Source of the DNA: Sphingobium estronivorans
Lineage (GTDB): Bacteria; Pseudomonadota; Alphaproteobacteria; Sphingomonadales; Sphingomonadaceae
Direction of reading: 5' to 3'
DNA: 64,000 bases
Assembly (NCBI RefSeq): GCF_008692605.1
Contig: NZ_LFCT01000027.1
Location: forward strand, 1-64,000
Shown: piece by piece, positions 6,724-16,752 of the stretch
Numbering within the stretch: position 1 is the first letter of the stretch
How the letters are laid out: each line of letters starts with the position of its first letter
Notes under the pieces: generated by a model
Seen by the model: only the letters and a program-made list of their open reading frames with translations
Database searches by the model: none
Told to the model about the DNA's origin: nothing
Program-made: the position numbers and the translations under genes

Positions 6724-8994
6724 CTAGCGACGATAGGCCAGCGTGATGCTGTAGCGGCGCGGCGGCGAATAATAGGCCTCGGTGAAGCCGAAGCTGGTCG
6801 ACGCGTCATAGCCCGCGGTGATAATCCGGCGGTTGGTGATGTTGTCGACGCCGGCCCGCACTGACAGGCCGCTATCCGCAAAGCGCAGTTCCGCGCTGGC
6901 GTTGAGAATGGCGTGGTCGGGCTGGCGCAGCAGGGGCGTGTTTTCCGCATCGACGAAGACTTCGCTCTTATAGGCGACGTCGAGGCGAAGAACGCCCTCC
7001 ACCGCGTCGCTGAGCGGCGCCTGATAGACCGCGCTGGCGTTGGCGGTGATGTCCGGCGCCTGCTTCAGCTTGCGATTGCTGACATCCGTTGGCACGCCGT
7101 TGATGACGGAAACATAGTTCAGATATTTGGCGTCGAGCAGGCCGAGCGCGCTGGTCAACGTGAAGCGCGGCGTCACCCGGAAATTGCCTTCCAGTTCAAT
7201 GCCCTGGATTCGCGACCGTCCGGCATTCTCGTTCCGCACGACGATGATGCCGGTCGATGGGCTGACCGTCGAGACAAGGATCTGCTGATCCCGATATTCA
7301 TTGCGGAAGACGGCCAGATTGATCGTCGCGATCCGTCCGAACCCCGCCTTGATTCCTGCTTCATAGGCGGTCAGATGTTCAGGATCATAGGAACCGATTT
7401 CCTCCACCGACGTCGGGCGACCGTTGAATCCGCCGGACCGGAAACCCTTTGAGAAGGATGCGTAGGTCATCAGATTGGGCCGCACCTTGTAGGACAGCGA
7501 GGCGCGCGGGGTGAAGGCGTCCCAGCTTTTTTCCAATGTATAGCTGGGCGTCCCGGCCAGCAGCGGCTCGCCGGAATAGATGCGCATGGCGGATTGGGAA
7601 AACTTCTTCTTTTCCCACGTGTAGCGCGCGCCGAGCTCCAGCGACAGGCCGTCCACAAGTTCGTAATTGCCGTTGGCGAACAATGCCAGATTGTCGGTGC
7701 GCTGGCGGTTGCGGAAATCGATGTTGAAGTCGAGCGATGAGGCCGGGATGGCAAGGTCGGGACCGAGGGGGAAAGGGTCCAGTCCCGCCGCGACCAGCGC
7801 CGGATAAAGGCCGTCCGCTACAATCAGCCGGGTATTGTCGCGCGTCTTCTCGCGATAGGCGAAGGCGCCGAGCAGCAGCGTGCCGCGCCCGCCCAGGTCG
7901 AGCGCCAGTTGCAGCTCCTGGCTGATCTGCCGCGCCTTTTCGTCATGGATGTCGCCGGCATAGTTGATCGCCGCCGACGCGTCACCGTCACGCCCGAACA
8001 GCGCGTCGACATAACGATAGGCGGTGATCGACTTCAGCGTGGCGCCGCCCAGATCGGTGCTCAGCGTCAGCGACGTGTTGAAGGCGTCGGTCTGGTCCTT
8101 GTTGAGTTCCGGCGAGCTGTCGGTGCGGTCGATGTCGCCGGGCACCGTGCAGCACGGCGCGAGGAAGGTCGATTGCAGCGTCGAGAAGAAGGTCGGCGTG
8201 AACGCAATCATGCTGTGCGGCGCGCTGTGCTGGCGCCGGTGAAGCCCGTCGGCCTGGAATATGGCATCCAGCACCTCGCCCTTATAATGCAGCGCCATCT
8301 TGCCCGCGACGACATTGCGATTGCCCAGATTGTCGCCCGAGGGGATCTTCTGCCACCCCTCGCCAAACTCGCCGAGCGCCGCGACGCCCAGTGACCAGCG
8401 GTCCGATAGCGGCGTTTCCGCATAAACGCGGCCGCGCACCGTATTGAACGAGCCATAGCGCAGGTCGGCTTCGATCTTCTGATCCTGGCCGGGGATCGCG
8501 GACACGATGTTGATCGCGCCGCCCACCGTGTTCTTGCCGAACAATGTGCCCTGCGGCCCGCGCAACACCTCGATCCGGTCGATGCCCAGCAATTCGGTCG
8601 TGGCGCCGAAGGTGCGCGCAACATAGACGCCGTCGATATAGACGCCGACGGCGGGGTCCGACGTAATGATGAAGTCGTTTTCGCCCACGCCGCGAATGAA
8701 CGGCGCGATGCCGCCGCTATTGCCGCCCTGTCCCGGCGTGAACTGGATATTGGGAGCGATCTGGCTGACCTGCGTTACATTGTCCAGGCCCCGGCTGTTC
8801 AGCGAAGAGGCGTCGACCGCGCTGACCGCGATGGGCACGTCCTGCAATCGTTCCTCGCGCCGTCTGGCGGTTACGATGATCTCGCTATCGTCGGAGCGGG
8901 CGGTCGGCATGGCTTGTGTCGGGGTCTGCGCCTGCACGATGTGGGGCGCCGCGAGAACGGCAAGCGACGTGACGGCCAATGATAGATGAGACAC
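6724..8994 (-). CDS. TonB-dependent outer-membrane receptor
   Basis: About 756 residues. The best start is a GTG at 8992-8994, six nt after GGGGGAGG. It gives a clean signal peptide (SHLSLAVTSLAVLAAP, then VQA|Q); an ATG at 9022-9024 is possible but has a poorer site. A TonB box (EIIVTARRREE) is followed by a plug with the family hallmarks DGVYVARTFG, IDRIEVLRGPQGTLFGK and NTVGGAINIVS. A ~550-residue barrel ends in RRYSITLAYRR. Such receptors import iron complexes or, in sphingomonads, bulky organic compounds. It is divergent from the acyl-CoA operon at 9304, which suggests it may import that operon's substrate. Confidence 0.93.
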   Translation of the reverse strand: MSHLSLAVTSLAVLAAPHIVQAQTPTQAMPTARSDDSEIIVTARRREERLQDVPIAVSAVDASSLNSRGLDNVTQVSQIAPNIQFTPGQGGNSGGIAPFIRGVGENDFIITSDPAVGVYIDGVYVARTFGATTELLGIDRIEVLRGPQGTLFGKNTVGGAINIVSAIPGQDQKIEADLRYGSFNTVRGRVYAETPLSDRWSLGVAALGEFGEGWQKIPSGDNLGNRNVVAGKMALHYKGEVLDAIFQADGLHRRQHSAPHSMIAFTPTFFSTLQSTFLAPCCTVPGDIDRTDSSPELNKDQTDAFNTSLTLSTDLGGATLKSITAYRYVDALFGRDGDASAAINYAGDIHDEKARQISQELQLALDLGGRGTLLLGAFAYREKTRDNTRLIVADGLYPALVAAGLDPFPLGPDLAIPASSLDFNIDFRNRQRTDNLALFANGNYELVDGLSLELGARYTWEKKKFSQSAMRIYSGEPLLAGTPSYTLEKSWDAFTPRASLSYKVRPNLMTYASFSKGFRSGGFNGRPTSVEEIGSYDPEHLTAYEAGIKAGFGRIATINLAVFRNEYRDQQILVSTVSPSTGIIVVRNENAGRSRIQGIELEGNFRVTPRFTLTSALGLLDAKYLNYVSVINGVPTDVSNRKLKQAPDITANASAVYQAPLSDAVEGVLRLDVAYKSEVFVDAENTPLLRQPDHAILNASAELRFADSGLSVRAGVDNITNRRIITAGYDASTSFGFTEAYYSPPRRYSITLAYRR

Positions 8995-9303
8995 GGATTT
9001 CCTCCCCCTTTTTGGTTTCCGCATGTTTCGCAGGAAGCGCGCCGGCATCCCGATGGTGACGCTCCCTGCTTTTCCCAATATAACGCAATGCTGGCCGCGT
9101 GAACCCGGTTTTGGGTTGCCAATCCGGAAACGGCAGAGGCGATTTCGGTCATGGATACGCAAATATTGATATTTATCAGCGTTCCATCGCAGGAATGCGT
9201 CAGTTTTTCTGATGTTGTCTGTTGGAAATTCGAAATGGCGGCCTTATCGTCCAACGTCTAATCAGGGGTGGCGACCTCCCTTGTCGCGCTAGAGGAGAGT
9301 GAT

Positions 9304-10290
9304 GTGAAGGCCATGATATGCGCCGCGTTCGCGCCCGTCGAAAGCCTGACGCACGGCGATTTCCCGGTTCCCGCAGCCGGCCCCGGCGAAGTGGTGATCG
9401 ACGTCGTCGCAGCGGGCGTCAACTATCCCGACGTGCTGATCGTCCAGGGCAAATATCAGACGAAGCCGCCGCTTCCCTTCGTTCCCGGCAGCGAGGCCGC
9501 AGGATATATCGCCGCCATCGGGGAAGGCGTGGAGGGCTTCGCGATCGGGGACCGGGTCATTGCCTTTACCGGCAGCGGCGCTTTTGCCGAGCAGGTGAAG
9601 GCACCCGCGACGCAGGTCTGGACTGTGCCCGAAGGCGTCGATCTGGAGGTCGCGTCGGGAATCGCGATCACCTATGGCACATCCTATCACGCGCTGAAGG
9701 ACCGTGGCGCGCTGAAGCCGGGCGAGACGCTGCTGGTGCTGGGCGCGGGCGGGGGCGTGGGGCTGACCGCCGTGGAACTGGGCAAGCATTTGGGCGCGCG
9801 CGTCATCGCCGCGGCGTCCGGCCCGGAAAAGCTGGCGCTCGCCAAGGCGCAGGGGGCTGACGACCTCATCGACTATGCGCAGGAGGATCTGCGCGAACGG
9901 ATCAAGGAACTGACCGGCGGCAAGGGCGTGGATGTCGTCTATGACCCGGTCGGCGGCGCGACCAGCATCGTGGGCGTCCGCTCGCTCGCCTGGGGCGGCC
10001 GGCATCTGGTCATCGGCTTTGCGGGGGGCGAGATACCGGCCATCCCCGCCAATCTGCTGCTGCTCAAGAGCGCGGCGGCGGTCGGCGTGCTCTGGGGCAA
10101 TATGGTGCGCGCCGATCCGGTCAACCAGGGCGCCAATATGCGGCAAATCCTCGACTGGCTGGCGCAGGGCGCGCTCAGGCCCGTGATCGACGCCCGCTTC
10201 GACCTGTCCGACGCAGTGGCGGCGCTCCAGCATCTCGAAAAACGCAAGGTGAAGGGCAAGGTGCTCCTGACCCGTCACAGCGCATCCTGA
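9304..10290 (+). CDS. Zinc-free quinone oxidoreductase-like MDR dehydrogenase
   Basis: About 328 residues from the GTG at 9304 (GAGGAGAG upstream). This is a medium-chain dehydrogenase/reductase of the quinone-oxidoreductase type: GVNYPDVLIVQGKYQ, the PFVPGSEAAG segment and a Rossmann motif LVLGAGGGVGLTAVELGK. The four structural-zinc cysteines and the catalytic Cys/His pair are absent, which fits the zinc-independent QOR/acryloyl-CoA-reductase branch. It probably reduces an enone or enoyl thioester with NADPH. It is the first gene of a six-gene operon, 12 bp before the fatty-acid oxidation protein, and most downstream junctions overlap. Confidence 0.88.
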   Translation: MKAMICAAFAPVESLTHGDFPVPAAGPGEVVIDVVAAGVNYPDVLIVQGKYQTKPPLPFVPGSEAAGYIAAIGEGVEGFAIGDRVIAFTGSGAFAEQVKAPATQVWTVPEGVDLEVASGIAITYGTSYHALKDRGALKPGETLLVLGAGGGVGLTAVELGKHLGARVIAAASGPEKLALAKAQGADDLIDYAQEDLRERIKELTGGKGVDVVYDPVGGATSIVGVRSLAWGGRHLVIGFAGGEIPAIPANLLLLKSAAAVGVLWGNMVRADPVNQGANMRQILDWLAQGALRPVIDARFDLSDAVAALQHLEKRKVKGKVLLTRHSAS

Positions 10291-10302
10291 ACAGGAAATA
10301 AA

Positions 10303-12387
10303 ATGTCCGATACAGTCAGTTTTCACGTCCACGGCGCCATCGCCGAAGCGGTCGTCGACAATCCGCCGGTCAACACAACCTCCGCCAGCGTGCGGCAGGG
10401 CCTGGCCGAAGCGATCCGCAAGGCGGAGGCCGATCCGGCGATCCGGGCGCTGGTCATCCGTTGCGCGGGCAAGACCTTCATCGCCGGGGCCGACATCAAG
10501 GAATTCGGCAAGCCGATCGCGGAGCCGCATCTGCCCACGCTGCTGGAGATGATGGACCGCGCGGCCAAGCCGATCGTCGCGGCCCTCCATGGCACGGTGC
10601 TGGGTGGCGGGTTCGAGGTGGCGCTGGCGGCCCATTATCGCATCGCCCTGCCCGATACCCGCTTCGGTTTCCCGGAGGTCAAGCTGGGCGTCGTGCCCGG
10701 CGCGGGGGGCACGCAGCGCACGGCGCGGCTCGCAGGGCTGGAAACGACCATCAAGCTGACGACCGAGGGCGGCCAGATCAATGCCGCCAAGGCGCGCGCC
10801 AGCGGCCTGATCGACGCCATTGCGGAGGAAGGCGACCTTGCCGCCGCCGCGCTCGCCTATGCGGAGAAGCTGGTGGCGCAGGGCCAGGGACCGCGCAGCG
10901 CCGGGTCGCTGCCGATGCCCGCCGATGACCCCGCGCTGTTCGAGGAGGCGCGCAAGACGCTGTCGCGCAAGATGCGCGGGCAGACCGCGCCGCTGAAGAT
11001 TTTGGATGCGATCCGCCTCGGCTACGAAATGGATTTCGACGCCGCGCTGGTGCAGGAACTGGCCCTGTGCCGGGAGAGCATCGCCGGGCCGCAGTCCAAG
11101 GCGCTGCGCCATATGTTCGCCGCCGAACGGGAAGTGGCGCGCATCCCTGGCCTTCCGGCCGACACCGCCACGCGCCCGGTCGACCGGGTGGGCGTCATCG
11201 GCCTCGGCGCGATGGGACGCGGCATCGTCATGGCGATGGTCAGCGCTGGCGTGCCTGTGATCGCGGTCGGTCTCGATCAGGGCCATGTCGATGCGGCGAT
11301 GAAGGCGATCACCAAAATGTGGTCCTCCTCGGTCGCCAAGGGCAGCATGACGCAGGAGGCTATGGACAAGCGGCTGGCGCTGATCACCATCAGCACCGAT
11401 CCCCGCGACCTCACTGCCGCCAACCTCGTCATAGAGGCGGTGACGGAAAATCTGGACGTCAAGAAGGCGGTGTTCGCGACGCTGGGGCAGGTGACGCGGC
11501 CGGGCACGATATTGGCGTCGAACACCAGCTTCCTGAACATCGATACGCTGGCGGACGCGTCGGGACGGCCGGAGGATGTGTGCGGGATGCATTTCTTCAA
11601 TCCCGCCCATGTCATGCGCCTTCTGGAAAATGTCCGCGCCGCGAAGACCGACCCGGAAGTCGTGGCGACGATCATGGCGCTGGGCAAACGCATCGCCAAG
11701 CTGCCAGTGCTGTCGGGCGTGTGCGACGGCTTCATCGTCAACCGGATGCTGTCGAAGCGTTCGCGCGAAGCCTTCTTCCTGGTGGAAGAGGGCGCCAGTC
11801 CCGCCGTCGTGGACAAGGTTCTGCTGTCCTACGGTTTCCCGATGGGACCGTTCGCGCTGGGCGATCTGGCGGGTCTGGACGTGCAGGCCGCCGCGCGCAA
11901 GGCGCGGGCCGCCACCGCGACGGAGCGGGAACTGCGCGCCGATTTCGTCGAGCAGATGGTCGGCGAAGGGCGGCTGGGGCAGAAGAGCGGGTCGGGCTGG
12001 TACAGCTATGATGAAAACCGCAAGGCCAGCCCCAATCCGCAGACCGACGCGATGATCGCCGCCCATGCCGAGCGCCATGGCCTGACGCTGCGCGAGATCG
12101 GCAAGGAGGAGATCCAACAGCGGCTGCTCTACGCCATGGTCAATGAGGGCGCGAAGCTGTTGAGCGAAGGCATCGCCCCGCGTCCGCAGGAGATCGACGT
12201 GGCGATGGTCAACGGGCTGGGCTGGCCCAGCTATACCGGCGGACCGATGTTCTGGGCCGACCAGATCGGCCTCGACAAGGTGCTGGCGACCATCGAGCGG
12301 TTTCGCGCCGAACAGGGCGACGCCTATTGGACGCCCGCGCCGCTGCTGGTCCAATATGCGGCCGAGGGCAGGGGATTTTACGCATGA
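10303..12387 (+). CDS. Bifunctional enoyl-CoA hydratase/3-hydroxyacyl-CoA dehydrogenase (FadB-like)
   Basis: 694 residues. The N-terminal crotonase half (~1-190) has both hydratase glutamates, E105 (LGGGFEVAL) and E125 (FGFPEVKLG), plus the oxyanion segment [11 protein letters not shown]. The 3-hydroxyacyl-CoA dehydrogenase half begins with the NAD motif GLGAMG (300-305) and has the catalytic histidine H430 ([11 protein letters not shown]). A C-terminal HADH domain includes [15 protein letters not shown] and a terminal repeat. It performs two successive beta-oxidation steps in the cytoplasm. Its length and arrangement match the peroxisomal-type multifunctional protein. Its stop overlaps the start of the acyl-CoA dehydrogenase (ATGA). 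Confidence 0.93.
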   Translation: MSDTVSFHVHGAIAEAVVDNPPVNTTSASVRQGLAEAIRKAEADPAIRALVIRCAGKTFIAGADIKEFGKPIAEPHLPTLLEMMDRAAKPIVAALHGTVLGGGFEVALAAHYRIALPDTRFGFPEVKLGVVPGAGGTQRTARLAGLETTIKLTTEGGQINAAKARASGLIDAIAEEGDLAAAALAYAEKLVAQGQGPRSAGSLPMPADDPALFEEARKTLSRKMRGQTAPLKILDAIRLGYEMDFDAALVQELALCRESIAGPQSKALRHMFAAEREVARIPGLPADTATRPVDRVGVIGLGAMGRGIVMAMVSAGVPVIAVGLDQGHVDAAMKAITKMWSSSVAKGSMTQEAMDKRLALITISTDPRDLTAANLVIEAVTENLDVKKAVFATLGQVTRPGTILASNTSFLNIDTLADASGRPEDVCGMHFFNPAHVMRLLENVRAAKTDPEVVATIMALGKRIAKLPVLSGVCDGFIVNRMLSKRSREAFFLVEEGASPAVVDKVLLSYGFPMGPFALGDLAGLDVQAAARKARAATATERELRADFVEQMVGEGRLGQKSGSGWYSYDENRKASPNPQTDAMIAAHAERHGLTLREIGKEEIQQRLLYAMVNEGAKLLSEGIAPRPQEIDVAMVNGLGWPSYTGGPMFWADQIGLDKVLATIERFRAEQGDAYWTPAPLLVQYAAEGRGFYA

Positions 12388-13586
12388 GCTATGAACCCAA
12401 TGCGAAGACCGCCGATCTGCTGGCGCGGCTGCGCGCCTTCATGGATCAGCACATCTATCCCAATGAGAAGCGTTATTATGAGGAAGTGGCGACCGGCGAC
12501 CGCTGGGCGCATGTCACGCTGATTGATGAACTCAAACCGCTGGCGAAGGCGGCGGGCCTGTGGAACCTGTTCCTGCCCGACAGCACCCATGGCGCGGGCC
12601 TCAGCAACCTGGAATATGCGCCGCTCTGCGAGGAGATGGGCCGGGTGCACTGGTGCCCCGCCGTGTTCAACTGCGCTGCGCCCGACACCGGCAATATGGA
12701 GACGCTGGAACGCTTCGGGACGCAGGAGCATAAGGAACGCTGGCTCAAGCCCCTGCTGGCGGGCGAGATGCGGTCGGCCTTCGCCATGACCGAACCGGCG
12801 GTCGCATCCTCCGACGCGACGAACATCGAAAGCTCGATCGTCCGGGATGGCGACGACTATGTCATCAACGGCCGGAAATGGTGGATTTCGGGCATGGGCG
12901 AGGCGGATTGCGCGCTCATGATCTTCATGGGCAAGACCGACCCGACCGCGCCCAAGCATCAGCAGCAGTCGATGATCCTGGTGCCGCGCGACACGCCGGG
13001 CATCACCGTGCTGCGGCCGATGACCGTCCTTGGCTATGACGACGCGCCGCACGGCCATATGGAAATATTGTTCGAAAATGTGCGCGTTCCCGCGTCTAAC
13101 ATGCTGTTGGGCGAAGGGCGCGGGTTCGAGATCGCGCAAGCGCGACTAGGGCCGGGGCGCATCCATCACTGCATGCGCATGATCGGCATGGCCGAACGCG
13201 CGCTGGAGGCGATGTGCCGCCGGGTCAAGTCGCGCGTCGCCTTCGGCAAGCCGCTCGCTGAGCAGGGCGTCATCATCGAACGCATCGCCAACAGCCGCAT
13301 CATGATCGATCAGGCGCGGCTGCTGACGCTGCACGCCGCGCATCGCATGGACACGGTCGGCAACAAGGTGGCGAAGGCGGAGATCGCGATGATCAAGGTC
13401 GCGGCCCCCAACATGGCCTGCCAGGTGATCGACTGGGCGATGCAGGCGCATGGCGCGGCGGGCATCAGCCAGGATTTCTTCCTGGCGAACTATTATGCCC
13501 ATGCCCGCAAGATCCGCTTCGCCGATGGGCCGGACGAGGTGCACCGGCACCAGCTCGGCCGCCTGGAACTGGCGAAATATGGCTGA
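12384..13586 (+). CDS. Acyl-CoA dehydrogenase, ACAD10/11-like
   Basis: 400 residues from the ATG at 12384, overlapping the previous stop. The FAD/acyl-CoA dehydrogenase signature is clear: [19 protein letters not shown], then [12 protein letters not shown] in the central beta domain and the C-terminal helical bundle ([26 protein letters not shown]). The gene overlaps by 8 bp a kinase of the APH family. The same two domains are fused in mammalian ACAD10/ACAD11. There, and in the bacterial levulinate (Lva) pathway, a kinase phosphorylates a 4-hydroxyacyl-CoA and a dehydrogenase-like enzyme removes the phosphate. That role is inferred from context; an ordinary acyl-CoA dehydrogenase is the alternative. 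Confidence 0.9.
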   Translation: MSYEPNAKTADLLARLRAFMDQHIYPNEKRYYEEVATGDRWAHVTLIDELKPLAKAAGLWNLFLPDSTHGAGLSNLEYAPLCEEMGRVHWCPAVFNCAAPDTGNMETLERFGTQEHKERWLKPLLAGEMRSAFAMTEPAVASSDATNIESSIVRDGDDYVINGRKWWISGMGEADCALMIFMGKTDPTAPKHQQQSMILVPRDTPGITVLRPMTVLGYDDAPHGHMEILFENVRVPASNMLLGEGRGFEIAQARLGPGRIHHCMRMIGMAERALEAMCRRVKSRVAFGKPLAEQGVIIERIANSRIMIDQARLLTLHAAHRMDTVGNKVAKAEIAMIKVAAPNMACQVIDWAMQAHGAAGISQDFFLANYYAHARKIRFADGPDEVHRHQLGRLELAKYG

Positions 13587-14631
13587 GGCACGGGATGTCC
13601 ATGCACTCGACCTGGCGCGCTTGGCGCCATGGTTGCGGGACCATGTGCCGGGCGCGGACGGCGCGATCGCGGCGGAAAAATTCGCGGGCGGGCAGTCCAA
13701 TCCGACCTATCTGCTGTCGGTCGACGGCTCACCCCGCTTCGTGCTGCGCCGCAAGCCCGACGGGGTGCTGCTGCCCTCCGCCCATGCGGTCGAGCGCGAA
13801 TATCGCGTGACCGACGCGCTCAAGGACACGGCGGTGCCGGTGGCCCGTCCGCTGGCGTTGTGCGAGGATAGCGGCATCGTCGGCACGCCCTTCTTCGTGA
13901 TGGACTATGCGCAGGGGCGCAATTTCTGGGACGCGCGCCTGCCCGAACTGACGGCGGCGGAACGCGGCGCCGTCTATGACGAGATGAACCGGGTGCTCGC
14001 CGCGCTCCATGCCATCGATCCGGCCGATGTGGGCCTGTTCGACTATGGACGTCCGGGCAATTATTTCGCCCGGCAGACGGCGCGCTGGACCAAACAGTAT
14101 CGCGCCACGGAAACGCAGCCCATCGAGGCGATGGAAAGGCTGATCTCGTGGCTGCCCGCCAATGATCCGGGGCTGGAGGCGAGCCGCATCGTCCATGGCG
14201 ATTATCGCAACGACAATATGATCTTCGCGGCCGACGAACCCCGGATCGTCGCCGTGCTGGACTGGGAATTGTCGACGCTCGGCCACCCGCTGGCCGACCT
14301 TGCCCAGCATGTCATGGCGTGGCGCGTGCCCAAGGAGGGCTATCGCGGCCTGTCCGACGCCGACCTGCCCGCGCTCGGCATTCCGGCGGAGGCGGATTAT
14401 GTGCGCCGCTATGGCGAGCGCAGCGGCGTTGGTGAAATCGATCCCGCCCATTGGCGCTATGCGCTGGTCTTCGCGATGTTCCGCAATGCGGGCATCCGGC
14501 AGGGCGTTTATCGCCGCGCCATCGACGGCAACGCGTCGAGCGAGGCGGCGGCGATCCATGGCGCGCGGGCGGGCGAGATTGCGGGGCTTGCATGGCGCAT
14601 CGCCTGCGGAGAGGAGGATGCACGGCTGTGA
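13579..14631 (+). CDS. APH-family phosphotransferase, ACAD10/11-kinase-like
   Basis: 350 residues from the ATG at 13579, inside the end of the dehydrogenase gene. Kinase motifs: [12 protein letters not shown] as glycine-rich loop, FVLRRKP with the ATP-binding Lys, catalytic loop HGDYRNDN (D208, N213) and the metal-binding D228 in [16 protein letters not shown]. The last is very characteristic of the ACAD10/11 kinase-domain family and not of aminoglycoside-resistance enzymes. It likely phosphorylates the hydroxyl of a hydroxyacyl-CoA. A GTGA overlap joins it to the following hydrolase gene. It should not be read as an antibiotic-resistance gene. Confidence 0.88.
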   Translation: MAEARDVHALDLARLAPWLRDHVPGADGAIAAEKFAGGQSNPTYLLSVDGSPRFVLRRKPDGVLLPSAHAVEREYRVTDALKDTAVPVARPLALCEDSGIVGTPFFVMDYAQGRNFWDARLPELTAAERGAVYDEMNRVLAALHAIDPADVGLFDYGRPGNYFARQTARWTKQYRATETQPIEAMERLISWLPANDPGLEASRIVHGDYRNDNMIFAADEPRIVAVLDWELSTLGHPLADLAQHVMAWRVPKEGYRGLSDADLPALGIPAEADYVRRYGERSGVGEIDPAHWRYALVFAMFRNAGIRQGVYRRAIDGNASSEAAAIHGARAGEIAGLAWRIACGEEDARL

Positions 14632-15668
14632 AGGAACAGATGATCGACGTCGGCGGCTATCGCCTGCGCGCGGTGGAGCAGGGGGAGGGGCCGGTCGTCC
14701 TGATGATCCATGGCTTCCCCGGCCTTGCCTGGTCGTGGCGGCACCAGATGGCACCGCTCGCTGTCGCAGGGTATCGCGCCGTCGCGATCGACAGTTTGGG
14801 CTATGGCGGCAGCGACCGCCCGTCCGACCCGGCCGCCTATACCGCCGACCGGATGAATGATTATCTGCTGGCCGTGCTCGACCATTATGGCGCTGATCGG
14901 GCGGTGGTCATCGGTCAGGATTTCGGCGCGCAATATGCCTGGAATCTGGCGGTGCGCGCGCCCGAGCGTGTGTCCGCGCTGATCGCCACCATTCCCTATG
15001 ATTATGACATGGCCGGGCGCGCGATGCTGGGCAGCGCGCCGCGCTTGCCCGCCGATGCGCCTGTTCAGCCCGATTCGGCATCCCCCGATCATCTGCCGAC
15101 CGAACGGTTCGCGGTCATGGCGCGCGAGCATTTCGTTCATCTCCATTATTTCCAGCATGTCGGCCCCGCAGAGCGCGAACTGGCCGATCGAGCGCCGGAA
15201 TTTCTGGCCCGGCTGTTCCATGAACTGTCGGCGGAAGGCGATCTCTGGCGCTGGAAGACCGTGCCTTCGGAGGGGAGCGGCTATCTCGATGTCCTGCCGT
15301 CCGCGCCGTCCTTGCCCTGGACCTGGCTGAGTGAGGCGGAGTTCGACCGCTTCGTGGCGGGCTACGACCATGCCGATCCGATGCTGCGCTTCATCGGCGG
15401 CCTCAACAGCTACCGCACCGCCGACGCCAATTGGCGTATCGGCAAGCAATGGGCCGATTGCGATGTCGAGACGCCCACCCTGTTCCTCTATGGCGCAAAC
15501 GACCCGTCTTTCGTCTTCTTCCCCGATTGGGAAGAACGGTTGAAGACACGCGTTCCGGGCCTCAGGAAGATCGTCGCCGTGCCCGGCGCGGGCCATTTCG
15601 TGCAGCAGGAAACGCCCGAAGCCTTCAATATGGCCGTGCTCGATTTTCTGGCGGAGATGCGGGGGTGA
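14628..15668 (+). CDS. Alpha/beta hydrolase, epoxide-hydrolase-like
   Basis: About 346 residues from the GTG at 14628, 10 nt after GGAGG and overlapping the kinase stop. HGFP oxyanion motif at residues 28-31; the nucleophile elbow reads IGQDFGAQYA with Asp98, as in epoxide hydrolases and haloalkane dehalogenases rather than Ser esterases. GYGGSDRP, the acid-loop LFLYGANDPS and the catalytic-histidine segment GAGHFVQQETPE follow. It would hydrolyse an epoxide, halide or similar through an Asp-ester intermediate. Its place in the acyl-CoA operon suggests it opens an epoxide or prepares a side chain. Exact substrate unknown. Confidence 0.85.
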   Translation: MKEQMIDVGGYRLRAVEQGEGPVVLMIHGFPGLAWSWRHQMAPLAVAGYRAVAIDSLGYGGSDRPSDPAAYTADRMNDYLLAVLDHYGADRAVVIGQDFGAQYAWNLAVRAPERVSALIATIPYDYDMAGRAMLGSAPRLPADAPVQPDSASPDHLPTERFAVMAREHFVHLHYFQHVGPAERELADRAPEFLARLFHELSAEGDLWRWKTVPSEGSGYLDVLPSAPSLPWTWLSEAEFDRFVAGYDHADPMLRFIGGLNSYRTADANWRIGKQWADCDVETPTLFLYGANDPSFVFFPDWEERLKTRVPGLRKIVAVPGAGHFVQQETPEAFNMAVLDFLAEMRG

Positions 15669-16501
15669 AGGACAGGCTGCGCCTCGCCGGGCATCTGGGC
15701 CTCAGCGCCCCGGACCGGCCGCTGCTTGCGCATATCGGGCGGTCGGTCGATCCGCTCGACCAGATCGATGCGCTGGCGGACCATGGTTTCGCGGGCGTGC
15801 AAGACTTGTTCCTGAAGCTGCGGCCGCCATCGGAACAGGCGGCGATGGCGGAGCATATGGCGCGGCGCGGCCTGGCCCTGTCGAGTTTCGGCGGCGATCC
15901 GATGCACTGGAACCTGCCGCTGTGGAGCGCGGAGGATGAGGCCGGGCGCGATGCGGTGGAGGCGAGCGTCGCGTCAAGCTGCGACTTGGCGGCGCGTTTC
16001 GGCGGGACGGGCGCGGTGTGCGTCGCCGGCTTCGATGCCGCTCGACCTCGGAGCGCGCAACTGGCGGCAATGACCGAGAATTTGAAGCGCCATGCCGAAG
16101 CGGCCGCGCGCTCTGGGCTGGTGCTGCTGGTCGAACCGATTGCCGAGAGCCGCATCCCCGGGCTTCTCCTCCACAGGTTGGAGGACGGGCTGGACATGGT
16201 GCGCGCCGTCGCCATGCCGTCGGTGCGGCTGCTGTTCGACATCGGCCATGTCGCCATGATGGGCCATGATGTTCCTACTGCTCTGACGGCGTCTCGCGAC
16301 GCGATCGGCCTCATTCAGCTGGCGGACATCCCGGGACGCGTCGATCCGGGCCTGGGACAACTGGACTGCGCGGCGATCCTGCGTCAGATCGCGGCGGAGG
16401 GCTATGCGGGACTCGTCGAACTGGAATTTGAGCCGGTGGACCAGACGGCGGAAGGTGAAAAGCGAATGCTTTCACGTCTTGCGGGCATGACCGGCAGCTG
16501 A
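15665..16501 (+). CDS. TIM-barrel sugar-phosphate isomerase/epimerase-like protein (Hyi-type)
   Basis: 278 residues from the GTG at 15665, overlapping the hydrolase stop. It is a xylose-isomerase-like TIM barrel with the metal-site glutamate in LVEPIAESRIPG, an FDIGHVAMMGHD strand and a final ELEFEPVD. The closest visible resemblance is to hydroxypyruvate isomerase. It differs from the other three TIM-barrel genes in this window, which share a D-x-x-H-x-x-R-x-G motif. It is the last gene of the operon; 251 bp follow before the next receptor. In that gap an AAGGAGGA at 16612-16619 has no start codon after it. Confidence 0.8.
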   Translation: MKDRLRLAGHLGLSAPDRPLLAHIGRSVDPLDQIDALADHGFAGVQDLFLKLRPPSEQAAMAEHMARRGLALSSFGGDPMHWNLPLWSAEDEAGRDAVEASVASSCDLAARFGGTGAVCVAGFDAARPRSAQLAAMTENLKRHAEAAARSGLVLLVEPIAESRIPGLLLHRLEDGLDMVRAVAMPSVRLLFDIGHVAMMGHDVPTALTASRDAIGLIQLADIPGRVDPGLGQLDCAAILRQIAAEGYAGLVELEFEPVDQTAEGEKRMLSRLAGMTGS

Positions 16502-16752
16502 CGCATCGAGAATGCAACAAAGCCGGTTGGCAATCATATTCAGCTATGATACCCGATCCACGTAATTGAAAAAAAATAATAATACGCAAACCGCTAATCC
16601 GGTGGGCAGCTAAGGAGGATATTCGGCGTAAATCCCTGTTCGGCGCCTTCGATTATTCGAGGAGCGGAGACCATCCAAGCCGAACAGCCGCGTGCCGATA
16701 ATCTGCCTCAGTTCCCCGAAATTCGCGCCAGTTTGACTATGAGTGAGAGGGA

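Noticed and set aside
9289-12354. Minus-strand open frame of ~1000 codons opposite the acyl-CoA operon
   Set aside because: Antisense to well-supported genes; the product is His/Arg/Gln-rich without motifs, an artefact of high GC codon use.
13579-14631. Aminoglycoside-resistance kinase
   Set aside because: Motifs and the acyl-CoA dehydrogenase neighbour fit the ACAD10/11 kinase family.
16612-16750. Strong AAGGAGGA followed by an open frame reaching the receptor start
   Set aside because: No ATG, GTG or TTG at a suitable distance, and no motif; at most a decayed leader.
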